Source: Gordionus sp. m RMFG-2023 (Eukaryota; Nematomorpha; Gordioida; Chordodea; Parachordodidae). From it: 64,000 bases of DNA. Below the pieces are notes generated by a model. The model was not told the DNA's origin, searched no databases, and was given only the letters and a program-made list of their open reading frames with translations. Shown piece after piece: positions 1-15,400 of the stretch. The stretch is from positions 23,608,508-23,672,507 of the forward strand of contig NC_088776.1 of the NCBI RefSeq assembly GCF_954871325.1. The letters run 5' to 3'. The translations under genes and the position numbers were made by a program. Positions within the stretch are counted from its first letter, which is position 1, and every line of letters starts with the position of its first letter.

Positions 1-205
1 CAGATTTTTAAATTTAATAAAAATAATCATAATTTTTGATCAAAGGTCATTCAAAAGAAATTTTTAAATATTAAATTCTAAATATTATATAATATATTCA
101 TATTTGGGATCATTAAATTTCTTATATTCAATATTCAAACATGATGTTTAGAAAATAAGGGAAACAGCATAAAATATCTAGCACTATTATAATTTTAAAA
201 TTTAC

Positions 206-499
206 CTTTAACAGTAATATTTGCTATCAGGTATTCCTTCTGCCCATATTCACAAATGTAATTTCCATCATCACAGGGCGAGATATTTTTGATAAGTAGG
301 ACATGAACTAACCCCTCATTCTCAGTCTTCATTGTAAATTTGGAAGATTCCGTATCATCTGATTTAATAACTTTACCATCATTTTCCCTTCTCCAAGTAA
401 CATAGGCAGCTTTATGAGGTAAAGTGATCCGTATTTCTATATCATCTCCTGCAATTGGCCCATTTGACAAAATAGCTCTTTCCGCTCTTTTTTCTTTTT
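206..499 (-). CDS. Exon 41: Ig23 (single exon, last in window)
   Basis: Acceptor CCTCTAG|AAAA and donor TAAAG|GTAAAT, phase 1 to 1. It codes EKEKRAERAILSNGP, DDIEIRITLPHKAAYVTWRR and LVHVLLIKNISPCDDGNYIC. Because the donor is good and no stop occurs, the gene continues below position 206; 1-205 is intron. Confidence 0.86.
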
Positions 500-3400
500 C
501 TAGAGGGCCATACGAAGGTATATTTAAAAAGAAATTAGGTTTTTAGTTAATTATTGTTTTAAAAAAGAAAATCAAAATATTTTTTTTTGGTTTGAAATTT
601 TATATTTTGGCTTTTTTAGAATATTTATATTTTGTTTGATTTTAATCAACGAATGATAAGATTGTTTTTAATTAAAAATCCTAAAAAATTAAGTAAAATT
701 GTTATTGATTCAAGGATTAACAAGAATAGCGAATATAATCTTTTTTTATATATCTTATAGGCATATAATATTTAGATTATTTAGTAGAAAAAATTATCAT
801 AGTCTACAAATAAAAATGTTATTTTTTAATGACCTGAGTCAATCTGATACTCGATTTCAAACTCCGATCATTCCATTTTTTAAAATCAAATTTTCTGCCA
901 AAAATACGATATTTGAAGGCGGAATTCTTTGATGGAATAAACTGATAACTTAAGGCTGCAAAAATCAGAATTTGCCAAGGGAGGGGAGGTGGTTCAAACT
1001 AGTATCAGATTAATTTATTTCCCTAAACTCCCTGATCCTAATAAAATACAGATATGGGAGAGTTAGTTTATATATTTTTAAATTGTATATTTATACATGA
1101 CCGCTTTTATTTTAAACATTTTTAAAAAATTACTGTGGATATTTGCCGACTAAATAATCTGTAACCTAATGTAGAACCCAGCGTAAAGTGGTCCGATCCG
1201 ACCGAGCTAAGGTCGATCAGTCTCGAGCCGACCTTCCCTCCTAAATCGGAAGCTGACGTATATTTCAGACTTAACTCAGACCTCGACAAAAATTTTTTTA
1301 ATGTTTTTAAAAAATAGCCATATCAAGATTAAGTAACAACTTTGTTTTATATTTTCCTTCAGGGCTTAAAATCTTCCCGCCTTTATTAAATGTACTTTTT
1401 CAATCCAATATATAAAAAAAAATTGTAAAGATTGGACTCGGATTTTTAAAATAATCGGATTTGACCAATCGGATAAAAATTTTAAATTTCTCAGATCGGA
1501 CTTTAAAAATAGGTTCTATGCAAGGCTCTAAGTATAAAGTAAATTTTTTTTAGGTGATTGATTATAAGATTTGAACACAAACAAGCAAATCTAATATGAT
1601 TACCTTCAACAATAATTTTGGCTTTTATTTCTTGATCTTTAAAAATGCATGAATACACACCGGCATCATCCATTTTAATATTTTTTATAATTAAAATGCT
1701 ATTATTCTCAGGAGTAGTGCGTGCTTGGCTGCGACTGTCAAGCGTTAAGGGACGACCATCTTTGAGCCACTCAACATTACGTGTTTCGGGCAAATTGATC
1801 ATCAACTCAAGATTGGATCCTTCTTTAAGATGTTTTGTAGGTGGTTGTACATCTATTATAAAATATATTTAAAAAATGAATGAATAATGTTTTTCCAATA
1901 ATTTATAATTAGATTTGTTTATTTTAAATTGATCGATTACTTTGGATTATGATTCGCGCATTGTTATTCTGTCCATCAGTTACGCAAGTGTATACGCCGG
2001 AATCCTCCAAGGATGCTCTTGGTATAGTAATATTGGTATTATTATCATCAACAATTATTTTGCATTTAGAGTGATTAAGCATATCAATAGGTATACCATC
2101 TTTTTCCCAAATCAATGAGTCGCATTTTGATGGTAAATTAAGGGATATTATTATTTTTGAACCTTCTTCAATAATCTTATAAGTTTGAATAGTATCTGGC
2201 GATTCTAATATCATAGATATATTTTATGTGAATTATATTAATAATCTTTTTAAATTAAATGTATCAATATAATAATTATTAAGCTTAATAATTGAAAATC
2301 TTTATCGTTTAATATTTAGAAATCCTATCAATAAAATAAACATTATAAATAATTTTCTTTAAAAAAAATTTTTTTAATAACTTACTATTAACGGTGACGG
2401 AAATTTTGATAGAGTTTTCTCCAACAAAACATTCATAAATTCCTGAATCCATCGTTTTTGCTGAAGTAATAAACAATTTATCATAATTTTTATCTGAAAC
2501 AACATTAATTCTTTTTCCGTATTGAGTTAAATTCTTTATGGGTATTCCATCTTTTCGCCATTCTACCGTATCTGGGGTCCTTGTTTCTATCGGATCTATA
2601 GAAACACAAAGTTCAAGATCTTGTCCTTCTTCTATAACTTTTTCTTGAACACGGGGTGTTTCACACACCGAAAATACTTTCATATATTTAAAAATATAAT
2701 ACAATGTATACATGGAATTAAAAATTCATAAGGAGTTTTAAATGTAATTGTAGAAATATTATAAATTTATAAAAGATTTAAAGGTCAGTTTAAAATTCTG
2801 TAAAAATTTAATTTTATCTGACAGAGTAAAATGATAATTCCGACATAATTTTGATAAAATCTTTAAATAATTAACGAAAATAATGTTCATAACTTTAATA
2901 TTACTATAGATATCACAAATTTATAAGTTAAATTCTTTTTCCATATGCCATAAAAATTTGAAATAGTGGTCTTTGTTAGATTCTGTTTGCATCATAGTTA
3001 AATAGCGATTTCAAATTATTTGATATGTTTAAATGTGCAATTTTGAAATGTCAAACAATTATAAAATTAAAATTACTCAAAAAATTTAGGGTATTATCTT
3101 AAGTTAAATTTAATGAGTGTATTATGGTAAAAAATTATATTCGCTTATGGATATTTAAAAGTAAAAGATTGAATCATTCCTATGATATTATATTTAATAA
3201 AACCTGGTTTGCCAAAAAGTTTAATTTTGGTTTCTTTGTTATTCCATTTGCAAGTGTAGAGTCCCTGATCATTTTGATCAAATTTTTCAAACACAATTTT
3301 AACTTTTTTTCCTTCATTAATGAAAGATAAATTTGAAGTTTGTTGATTTATTATGGCACCATCCTTTTCCCATAAAACTGTATTCGGCTCATCAGGTAAG

Positions 3401-6400
3401 CTTAATATTAATTCTAACTTTGTGCCTATCTTGACATCTTTGATGAAGGGTTCACGATCTAAAACTTTCAAACAAAAATTTTATATTAGTATATTTATTT
3501 AAATGTAGAAGAAAAAATAAAATAAGGAATTATTAATATAATGTCACTTAATAATCTTTATGATGTCAGTCGGTCAGCATAAAATAATAAATAATAACAA
3601 ATGAAAAAGGAAATTAATACATTAAAGAATTAAAATTTTATTTAAAGAAGGTTTATTAAAGATTTTGGAAATAAAAAAGATTTTATAAAAACTAATTTTC
3701 TTTATATAATCATAATATATTTTTTTTACCAGCTATCTTAATTTTGGGACCGATTTGATATTCATTTATAAAACAAGTATAAATTCCTTCATCGGTAGAT
3801 TGTACACAAGGTATCATCAATTTTCTTTGTAAAATACTATCACCTGCCTTTCCAATTATTACGTAATGATCATTAGGGTATATTTCTATTCCATCTTTTT
3901 TCCACAATACGTTAACGTCATCCTGATGTGAAGAGGTCAAATTTACATCGATTACTAATTTTGATCCGATATCGACACTGTACTCTTTAAATGTTTCTTC
4001 TGATTTATATATAGATTAAATTTAAACTAATCTAAAATATAAATTTCAGCATATGAAATTATGTATAATAAGTATTTTTAATATTACTAAAAGAATTAAT
4101 TTATATATTTGATTAAGAATTATTTTGAGTGTTAATTATTACCCCTATATTTTTTAAAAAATTTCAAAAGTTCAGTCCAATCAGTAGATTCTACAACAGA
4201 TTGAGTACGAAGCAAATGCTTCATTGAATTTGCAAGGGGAGGTGGGGGGGGGGGGGGGGGTTACATTGAAACAATTTCTTTAATTTGTAAAATAAATTAA
4301 ATCCGATTAAAAACGTAAAAAATATATATCTGTCATCAAACATATAGTATAAGAATCCACAAATAATGGAAGTCTAAAGTTTATAATATAAGAAACAAAT
4401 TTTGATTTACAGTTAAAGCTTTTATGACATAAAAACAATGTAAATAGTAGTATTTAAAAATGCTACATTGAGGTATTGTTATAAATTTAGATAATTCAGA
4501 AGTTATAAATTATAGGGTTTGTCAGACTCAGAGAAATGTAAATATTTTATAATATAAAATACATGTAATTTCTAATGATATTGATGATGAATCGAATTCT
4601 TCAACTGGAAAAATTATTAATTTTACACATTTTCAATTTCATAATATAAAATCATTTATAAAAATTAAGTCTTAAGTACAATGCGGCGCCAGAAAGGTTC
4701 ATGGTGAGCTCAGCATGTTTAAATATGATTGAAAAAAGCTAGAAAACTTATATAATTGTTTGCCACCTCACTTTCTATTTATTTTGGGCTTAGTGAATTA
4801 GAAAAAATAAATAAAGGGAAATTATATCGAAAATTAGCAACAAAAATCCATATCCAAAAAATTTTTTTTTAAAGAGAGTGAACTTATGAGGGAGGGGTGA
4901 ATTTCCAACATTTTTTAAATGGTTCGTCTCTCATTTAAATTTTTTTGTAGATATTATATCAATTCTTAATAATCTGATAAAAGATAATATTCTCAGGTAA
5001 TAAAAAAACATAGCAACTCATCTATCATTTTGTCTTATGAATAAAAAAAATTGCAAATAGAGAAATTTTTTATCAAGATAATTTTTTTTGACAAGTCGAA
5101 AACAACAAAATATAGTGTTATCCTTTTTCCAAATTTTTCATATACAAACAATCTAACAATTCTAGATTACTGATGACGTCATTCTTTCTAATCTTCCATC
5201 TTGCATAAAATTTATATATCTTCTAATTTTATTTCTTGCATTCTATTCAAAAATTATACGACTATAATACAAGATATCTATATTTTATAGTGAAATCAAG
5301 TAATCAATCAATTCGTGTATTGACTGATTTAAATCTTAATTCGCATATTGCCAGTGTATGTAGATTAAAATGATTCAAAAATTCATGATTAAACTTCTAA
5401 AATTGATAGGGTAGGTATTTTATTTCCATATATATATATTCGAATACATTTTTAGCAAAATCCAAATATTAAAATGTAAAATAAAGGTATAAATAAGTGA
5501 TTGTGCTATTAAGCAACTTAAAATCTTTAATTTCGCATTTTTGAATTAAATAATCTAATTTTTCCGGAAATATATTCCAAACGTATAGAACACATATACG
5601 AAAAATTTTATAGGACATTTCGTGATATGACGAAGGCGTATTAACTTACGTGATTTGAAAAGTCCATAATCACTTTCGAACAATTCTCAGAAATTTGCGG
5701 GTGTAACATATACAGTAAATCCTCTTTATATTTAACTTTCGTTATAATAAAATTTGAAAGTTCAGCATAATTAACTTTTCGCTATTGTTAATTAAATTTT
5801 GCTAACTCTGTGAATGTATATCTTAATTATTGTCTTATTATAATAAGCTTATTTTTTTATAATGTATAATAATAACGATACATGTCACTTTTTTAAAAAA
5901 ATTATTTATTTGAAAGCTATAAATAATTTTTTTCATTCGCAAATACTTAATTTTAACTTATATTAGTAACGTTTATTTATATTAGAGTTTTACGAACCTA
6001 TTTTATGAGAGATTCAAGTCCGATTCAGTCTAAACTTTTATTTAAGTTCTATCCGATATGAAAAAATAACATTGAACTAAAGAGAAAGTAAAATATTGTA
6101 AGGAAAGCGATTATAAACTTTAAAGGAAGATAAAGAAAATTGATGTTTTTCTTAAAAAGAATATCTATAAAAGCATTAGGAAAACAAAATTTTTATATTT
6201 GTGCTTGCCAAATGGAAATGATAAAATAAAAGTTCGACTCGACTGAATACAAGAAAATGTCATAGTAACAGAATTATGTGTTATTTGTGGTAAAATTTAA
6301 TACCAATTTATCTCAATTTAGTTTATTAATCTTAGTTGTTTTATTTATTAACTATAAGTAGCAATGTTAAATAGCATTATAATTAAATAAAACCCATTCA

Positions 6401-9400
6401 AAAAAATATTATTCGCTATACTCGATATAGAAAAACTAGTTGCAGTCTTTTGCTAAAGTTAACTAAAAAATTTCTCCAAGTGAGGTTATAATAAGGTTAT
6501 ACTGTATTTTTAATTATTTATCTTTTACATCCACCATCAATATAAAGGATAAATCCTTTTTCTACAATTTCTGATTACACCTCATTTTTGACATAATTAA
6601 GGTAAGTAATCATGTTTTATTCTTTTTTTCTTAAATTTATTAACAATTTTAAAATTAATAGAAACCAATTAAAATCTATATTTTTGTTTCAATAGTCGTA
6701 GGATTACATTAGAAAAATAAATATGTTTTTTTGAGGGAAGTGACTAGAAATAATATCAATTTAAGTTTGGCGGTTGGCAAAGACACACCTTGGTCTTGAA
6801 TAACCAAGGTGTATAAAAACAGAGATTTTACGGGAAAGAGAATATTCTGAATAATTTAATGTCGCCGTTAAACGGGTAGCAATATGTACATTAATCTAAA
6901 GTTCGCTGTATTTGAGACATAAAGCAAGTACGAAAACTAAAAGACATATATGTAAAGTAAAAAAAATTATTAGTATAAGAATGATGTCATACTTTCAGTG
7001 ATTTCGAGTTATTAAAAATGGTGAAGAGAAAGCAAAAAAAGGAATAAGCACATATGGTTTTTAATTAGCACGAAAAAATTTTGGGTATTAGAAATAACAA
7101 ATAAGTAATAAAATTCATTAACTCTGGATTAAAGATTATTTTTAACTTTTACAAATTTTTAAAATATTTTTGCTTGTATGAATTAATTTACAAAATTTGA
7201 GTCAATTTTGTAAATTAAACAAACAAAATGTTTTCATAATGTTTAATTTTATATATACTTTTAGTTTTAACTATAAATTATTTAAAATTAATATTTTTAA
7301 TTTTATTTTTTAATTTTTTTATTATGATAAAATATTTAAAGAATAACATATTTAAAAATTAATTTTTTATATTGTCCTGTGATTATTATTAGCATGATCA
7401 AGATAAAGAGTTACCGTATTTTTTGAGCAAAATTTTCATCAAAATTAAATATACTTCTTTTTTTTAATTTTGAAAGCGAATTATGATAAAGTACTCAGAG
7501 ATTTAAATATATTCCTTTAAGGATCTTTTACTATTGCAAAATTTATTTTGTTAGCATAATTTTAGGGCACATCACAATAGCATTTATATATAAGTTGATG
7601 TTTTTATATTAAATATAAAAGCTATAAATATTTCCTTATTTTAAAAATAAGCGATTGTTTAATTTTATATATAGCATTTTTTTTCAGTTGTAAATTTTAT
7701 TATAATATTTATAATAATTTAATTAATATTATCTTAATTTGAGCCAGGTTAAAATGCAATACAAAACAAATAATACAAAGAGAATAATTTGAATAGAGGC
7801 ATTTAGAATATGTAAAAAATCTAGAAATCTATTTTTACAGCAATTCTTCATTACAAAATAATAAATAAATTTTAAAGCCTTGGGAGTGGTATAAAGTTTT
7901 TTATACGTATTGTCCAATGGGTATTGACTTAAGTTTCCTAATAATATTACATGTTGGTGAGTGTTTTTACCTATGGTAGGAGAATTTAAAACGACTTTCA
8001 AGTTGGTTGATGTGTCATCTCTTTCTCCAAAACCGTTTATAGCCCGACATTCGTAAATTCCTTCGTCTTCTTTTGATAATTTATTTATTATCAACTCCTG
8101 CCAAATCTCATCTTTGGAGGATGTTTCTTGAACAAAAATTGATTTTTCATCTTGCTTGGCGACTTTAAAATCCTCTATATCGGATTCCCCACTACTGTAA
8201 GTTGTATGTTTATCGGGCTGTATGTATTTCCCATTTTTGTACCAACTAATCTGAATCAAGGGGCCCCCTATGGGTGACTTAACTCTAAAGATTATAGTTT
8301 CGTCTTCATGAGTTGTTACTTGATCCGGCAGTTTAACTTTAAATTTTAAAGGTGGATAAACTATTTGAACCATAATTATTTCTTCATCTTCTTTCGTCGT
8401 TGATTGGGTTTCAGTAATAGATCTTGTTGTAGATAGAGTTGGTAATGGAAATGAGGTTTCTAAATCACTTCAATAATTTTTTTATAAAATTATTAATTAG
8501 AGTGGAATTATTTTACGTTATTTTTTGAATTATCACAATGTAATAAAAGTGTTCAAAGGTGGAAAAAAAAATTGATTTTATTAAATGAAGGTCTATGTGA
8601 TTTGATATGTTGTATTCAGATATTAAATCTATGAAGATTTGGAATCTCTCGATTTTAATGAGGGCTATTTTTACATTTGAAAATTTTTCATGCATTATAA
8701 AATACACAAAAGTTTAAGAAAATAATTGTCTGAAATTTATAAGGTAGAGACATTTCAGAGATACTGGTTCCGATTAAATCAGATTTGTCAAATTTAAAAT
8801 TACCCCTAGGTAATTAAATTAAAATTGAGAGATTTCAAATCCTATTGGGTTCAGTATCCCAATATATTATTTAAATAAATTTATATACATGGGTAATTCA
8901 GGAGGAGTAAAATCGACAGGTCCTCTGGCTAATTCTTCATCTGAAACTTGTGCATAAGTGTTATCTTCATAACTGGTCATTATTTCAGTGCGTTTGGTAT
9001 ATTGTGTTAATTCGCCATCTGACCAATCGCGAGAACGCTTTGATTTGGTTTGAGTTCGTGTTATCGAGGCTTCTTCTTTGTCTGGTAAGTAAGTGAATTC
9101 TTTTTTGATTTAAGAATAGTTATTATAAAAATAACATAAATGAACTATTATAAAATCAATTAATTATTTTAAATAAATTTTTATAACTAAAAAAAGGTAA
9201 AAGTGAATAAATAAAATATAATATGATTAATAATTAAACTTTCAACTATCAGTTCTGCAGCTGTATTTGCAGTTCCAAACGAATTAGTTGCTTCGCAAAT
9301 ATAAACACCTTCATCTTCTGGAAATAACTCAGCTATAAACAACACGCATGTGCCATCAGCTCTGTGCAGAGTTCTAAAATCCTTTAAATTTATATTGTTA

Positions 9401-12400
9401 TTTTGATTCAATAATTTCAATGCATTTTCATTTAATTATTAAATAGAATTGAATTGAATTGGAATGTTTTGTTAACCAGAATATACTTATAATGTTTATA
9501 GTAAAAAAAACCTATGAAAGTTAAATATAAATTTATATTTTACAGAAGATAAGATTATATTGGCAATCATTGATTTTCTATGCATAATAGTTTCTGAAAA
9601 ACTCCTTATAGATATTCCTTATAATCTAGTTTCATGGAAAGCACTTTCAAATTTTATCATTCATCATCCCAATTTCATTCAATATTTTCATTGATTAGTT
9701 GTTTCTATTCTGGTTTGGGTCTTCTTCTGTTATTTCTAATCATTTATATTTATCTTATTTATTCATTGTTCTAATCTTTCTCCCTTGGCCTAGTTGTGCT
9801 AATTGAAATCACTTACACACCTACCTATCTTAAAACTTTCCTTTGTTGTTTTATTGTTTACTGATAACCCTATCTCTATTGCTTCCTCGAGACTCTACTG
9901 CTATTCAATTTCCATATAGCTTATGCAGTGACCCCCAAACCCCTTGAGTTACTAAGGATATACCCATTACCTATCATGAGGCTCGCTGACCTTGATAACC
10001 CAACATTTTAGTTCTCCCCCACCCCACCCCCTTCAAACGATAAACGAATTCCATAAAATATAGTTAAAGTAATTTTAATTCCAAGAAATTAAAAAATTAT
10101 CTTACAATATTTACCGATTAAATATATAAAAAAATTAATATTAAAAACGATCCTCTATAATACAAGTATTTAATAAAAAAATTATAAAATATTAAAATTA
10201 AATAAAAACCAAAAACTAAAAATTTGAAAAGATTAAATAAAATTACTCCCTAAAATTTTATTGCCACGGTCACGTCTGACTTTCCTTTCCATCGCTATGG
10301 GGATCACTGAGCTTAAGTATTGGAAGTTATAATAGAATTATAACATATCTCTCAATAGGCTAGTGGGAATAATTTTTCAAAACGATTTCCTATACATTTT
10401 TCAGGCAATTTTTTTTCATCAGGATAATAATGTGTCGAATTAATTTTTTTTATTAATATAATATCTTAAAAAAATCCGAATTGTTTGTGTATCTTAGGTG
10501 TATTTAACTGTTTGTAAAAATCAATATCATTCTTTGTTTTGAAATAAAAATAATTACTGGAAAAATGCCTAAGAAACCGCTTTGAAAAAACATTCTGTCT
10601 GAAAATTGCCATATACTCGATTAAAAAATAATCAAATAACCCTTAATATATTTAAAAACATAATTGGATAGTTATCTAAAAGAGATACTTCTTGTTTTGC
10701 TACCTTTATTAATTTGTAAAATTTAATTTAATTGACCTGATTAGAAGATATATTATAAAAGAATTGCTGTATAATGATAATGTTATAATTATTGTTTTAC
10801 TCATTTCTTATTTTCATATTATTTTATTATTTATATTAAGTCCTATAAACAATGCGGTAATTTTTATGGCTAGTTTTCGCTTGCTGTTTTCACCTCAATA
10901 AAAATTTAGAAAAACTAAATTTATGTTTATTATATTGTAAAATTACTTTGGAGTCTTCAATAATCTTGTTATTACGGTACCAACATATTTGAGGAATGGG
11001 ACTTCCAGTTATTTTGCATTCAAAGCATGCCGAATGTCCGTCCATTTGTTTTATATTTTTTAAAGTTTCAACAAATAAAGGAGATGAAAAATTAAAGTTT
11101 TCTTGTACCTATATTCGTGAAGATTAAATAATATTTCATTTATGACATACGATAGGTATTGATCTTTCGGAAGAAATAGTTATAAAATCATAATTAGGAT
11201 TAGAAGTGTTTGAGGATGATTGAAAAGATACGGATATATCCTTATAATTTGGATGTTCCGATCGTTTTCTTTCATGTGAATGTAATGATGAGGTTAAAAT
11301 CGAATTTTCTTCTTCATCTACTTCAAGGGATTTTCTTGTGTAAATCTCATATTCTGCACTTGGGCTTTTTGTAAAAGGGGATAAGCTGTCAGGTTGAATT
11401 GTAACAGTAACTTCATAGTCACCCCTCATTTTTTTCCTTGGTCTCTCAGAAGATGATTCTCGATTTTCATGGTAACTATCAATAACATTGGAACTTCTTT
11501 TATCAACATCTGATTCAATCTATATATTTTGTATATTTTTATATAATTCGTAAAAAGCATAAATAGACCTCTTGTATTTTCTTGTTGTCAGTTTTAGTTT
11601 CATATATAATGGTTTCATCATAGGATGTTTCTAAAAATATAATTATTAATAATTTCGTGGATATTATTACCTTTGATTTTAATATAAGATGAAGTAGATA
11701 CTTCACCACTTGGGGTTTTTCCCTTACATGTATATTCTCCTTGATCAAACTGATTAATATCGTATATTTTCATTTCTGCCTTATCGTCAACAATTGATAT
11801 ATCATATTTGCCAGGAATTGGTTCTAGTACAGTTGGGCCATGATACCAAGATAGTCTTAATTCAGGAGTGCCCGTGATTTTGCAACTTAAAATTGCCGTT
11901 TCACTCTCTTTAACCTAATAAAAAAATAATAATGTTTTGCAATTATATAAAATTACCATAATAGGTGCTAATGGGTGAACTACTTCTGGAATTGGTTCAG
12001 GAGATTTTTCTAAAATAGATAATTAATACTATTTCTATTAATTTTTAAATAACCAAAAACTTGTAAACTAGCAGCGGTTATTAAATCAAACTCTTCACTA
12101 AGGGCCTTACAAGTATAAATACCTTCATCACTTTTGTTTACATTCATGATTCGTAAAACACTTATGCCATTGTCATATAAAATTTCACATTTTATTGAAG
12201 TTCGCAAAACAATATCATCTTTAGTCCAAACAATACTTTTATATGGATAAAGCGAAAATTGGCATTTAAAATATGCATATTGACCTTCATTAACTCTTTG
12301 TGGAATTAAGGGTGTAAGAATTTGTGGGGCTACTTTATCCTTTTCTTCAAATTCGCGTCCTATTTATATGTTTAAAAAAATATATAACCACAAAGTCATT

Positions 12401-15400
12401 AATTGTAAAAAATAACTAAAAAGTATTTAAATCAAAAGTTATAAAATATGTTTCAAAATATTCATTCTATGATTAAGGCGCATAACCAGGGGGGAGTGTC
12501 TCGTAAATTCATTTAGCTAATAAAACTTTCCCCTCCTCCTACATATTCGCTCCCCCTCTCCCAAAAGTGCATATTATCTATCTATAAGGAAGAATTTGAA
12601 AGAAAAATTAGTAAAAGATTTTTAGAAAAAAGCTAAACCCAAAATTATTTTTATAAAAATCTAATATAGGCAATGGGCCTACAATAAGTAGACTCAAAGA
12701 TTTCTAATCAAATTTATGGGAAAAAACCCACCTAGCTCTCACCCTCTCCACTTCTATTATCCAAATTTATGTTATATGTTTCATAATGTTTTTTTAGTAT
12801 ACTGATTGATAAAGATATAAACTAACAGTTACAGAAATATCTCGAAAAATAAAAATGTTAAAATACATAGTAAGAACATCTTTAAAAAGAATGGTATAAA
12901 TATCAAGATAATTTTAACACTTTTTATATAAATAATTTGAAGGAATTGAAATTGTGAGAGTATTAAAAAGTTGAATTTCTTAGCAAAAACGATAGCTATT
13001 ACATATAATATTCAATCCCCTCAATCCCAAATGTAACGAATTTAGTAGTATAAACTTTAACAATGGAATTTATCATTCAAATTTAATTAAATCTAATCAT
13101 CTTTGGTGATAACTCAATAAGCAATCGACACATTATTATTATAAACGATTTGAAAGAATAACTTATCTTGACTAGAATATATCAATATATCTTAGCAATT
13201 CTCTAGCCATTTTCCCTTTATATCTCCGCCATTTTAAATATTTGTTTAATATAATCTCATTTAATTTTTCTTTAATTTTCCTCTACCAATGCATGTGGTT
13301 GAAACGCACGCTACTATGTATCATAAATAGGTTCTAATGGTATGCTTAAAAATAATATGAAAGAGTTAATCTAATATCATAGTGTAATAGAAAAAATATT
13401 CCTATAACCGGTATTCTTCAAGTGTTCTAAAAATTTACCTCAGAAACTTATTGATAGGAAACTAAAAAAATTGACTTTTTTTATGTCATCTTGGTGTGCC
13501 CCCTCCCCCTTTATAAGAAAATATATTCATATATATTGCCATAAAGAACTTATCCTATACCACAAATAAAATCTATAACTCATTTTAAATTGTTTTGAAA
13601 AAAGTAAAAGTAAAATAATTGGGATATTTTTTGGATATGTAATAATATTTTAGAATCTGCATAATTTTATGGTCATAATAATCAATAATCTGGTTTTAAT
13701 TTGATTATTATATGATAAAATAATGAATCTCATGCATAAATTTTATCGTTATTTTAGAAAGTATCAACAGTTAGGAGTAAACAGTTTTGATTATTATATG
13801 ATAAAATAATGAATCTCATGAATAAATTTTATCGTTATTTTAGAAAGTATCAACAGTTAGGAGTAAACAGTACTTACAGCTGCCTAAGGGCGCCGAAATT
13901 ATTTTTGGGCTTTCTTTTAAAATAATATTTTTTTATATTTATATTGTGTTTAGATATATAGTTATATTATTATAATAATTGACAATTCTGAATAATAAAT
14001 AAAGGCTCCTATTTAATCTCTCAGAATTAAAACTGAAATCCTCAGAAAAATAAATCCTTAAATTTTCAGAATAAATATACTTAATGCTCAAAATATTTCA
14101 TAATGCTTAGACAAAAAATTTTTAATAGCCCCAAAAAAATACTAATTGCTCAGGTATAAAGTGAAACGCTCAGATTAAAAAATAAATCGTTCAGGAAAAT
14201 ATATGAAAGCTCCGAAAATCGTCTTAGATTTTAAATAATAACTATGGAATTCAATAAAACCTCTGATCTTTAAGGCTGTATCTCTGGTTCGACTTAAATT
14301 AGTTTTTGAACTAGGACACCCTATTTTGGTTTGTTTTAAGTATCTGGTGGCATTGTTATTTTTCATATTATTTTTGTTGTATTTTAGTTTTTAATTTTTT
14401 TTTTACTTTTTTGACTGTTACGTCAAAGATAGGCTATTTAGTAATAAATCTAACCTGGACATGGTCTATGTATTTTTTTCTGAGAAATTAAAGGAAAATA
14501 AATCTGAGCCTTTCAGTTTTTATTCTGAACGAATAGTATTCATAAATATATCTATATATTTAAATATGAACTTCTTATAGAATTATATTTTATTTTGAGG
14601 AATATTATTATATTCATTCAATTTTTTTATCATTATATTTTGTACAAAATTCAAAATGTGAATTTTAAAAATTAAAAGCAAAAGATGTGTTTTGATTATA
14701 TAACATTATATATTATTAATAAGATTGCCTTTTTTTTTATAAAGATTTTATAAATTACTTTATAAAATTAAGCCAAACGAAATTAGCCAAAAAAAGAAGT
14801 AAACTTATTAAAGAAAACAAAACAAATATGGCAGACTAAAAATATTCATCGGTTATTATTAAAATACAAATAAACAGGCTAATTTAATAAGAGGAAATGG
14901 AGAATAGCGATTGGTGTAGTAGAACATATCGCAAATTTTTTCCAATTGACCTTCAGAGGTTCAGGTTATTTGCAAATTTTTATTAAATGACCTTGAAAAG
15001 TTAGAAATATACCTAAGTTATTGCATAAGACAAAGTTATGATAACGGGGCCAATATAAAAAAACAATCGTGTTTAACAATTTGTAGTAATTGAAAATCGT
15101 CAAAAATTTTTTTATACTTTGTCCTGCTATTTTTTAAATTTAGCTTTGAATGTACAAAGTCTTTAGGATGTGATCTGGTTCAACTTATTACTAAACAGCC
15201 TAAAAAGCAAAATAAATTTTTTTTAAAAAAACGAAATAACAAAATCAAGAATACAAAAAAAAACGGGAAAATAAATATGAAAAATAACTATGTCAAAATA
15301 CTTAAAACAAACCAAAGTAGGGTTCCTAGTTCAAAAGCTGTTTAGCTTAGGTTCCAAAACAAGTCCAATCAGGACAGAACCTTATAACTTTTCTCAATTT

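Noticed and set aside
7729-7970. Extension of exon 35 to the stop at 7729 with a hydrophobic tail
   Set aside because: The sequence after the GTAAAA donor at 7970 is AT-rich and unlike the gene, and the donor joins exon 36 in phase; a membrane-anchored isoform would need RNA evidence.
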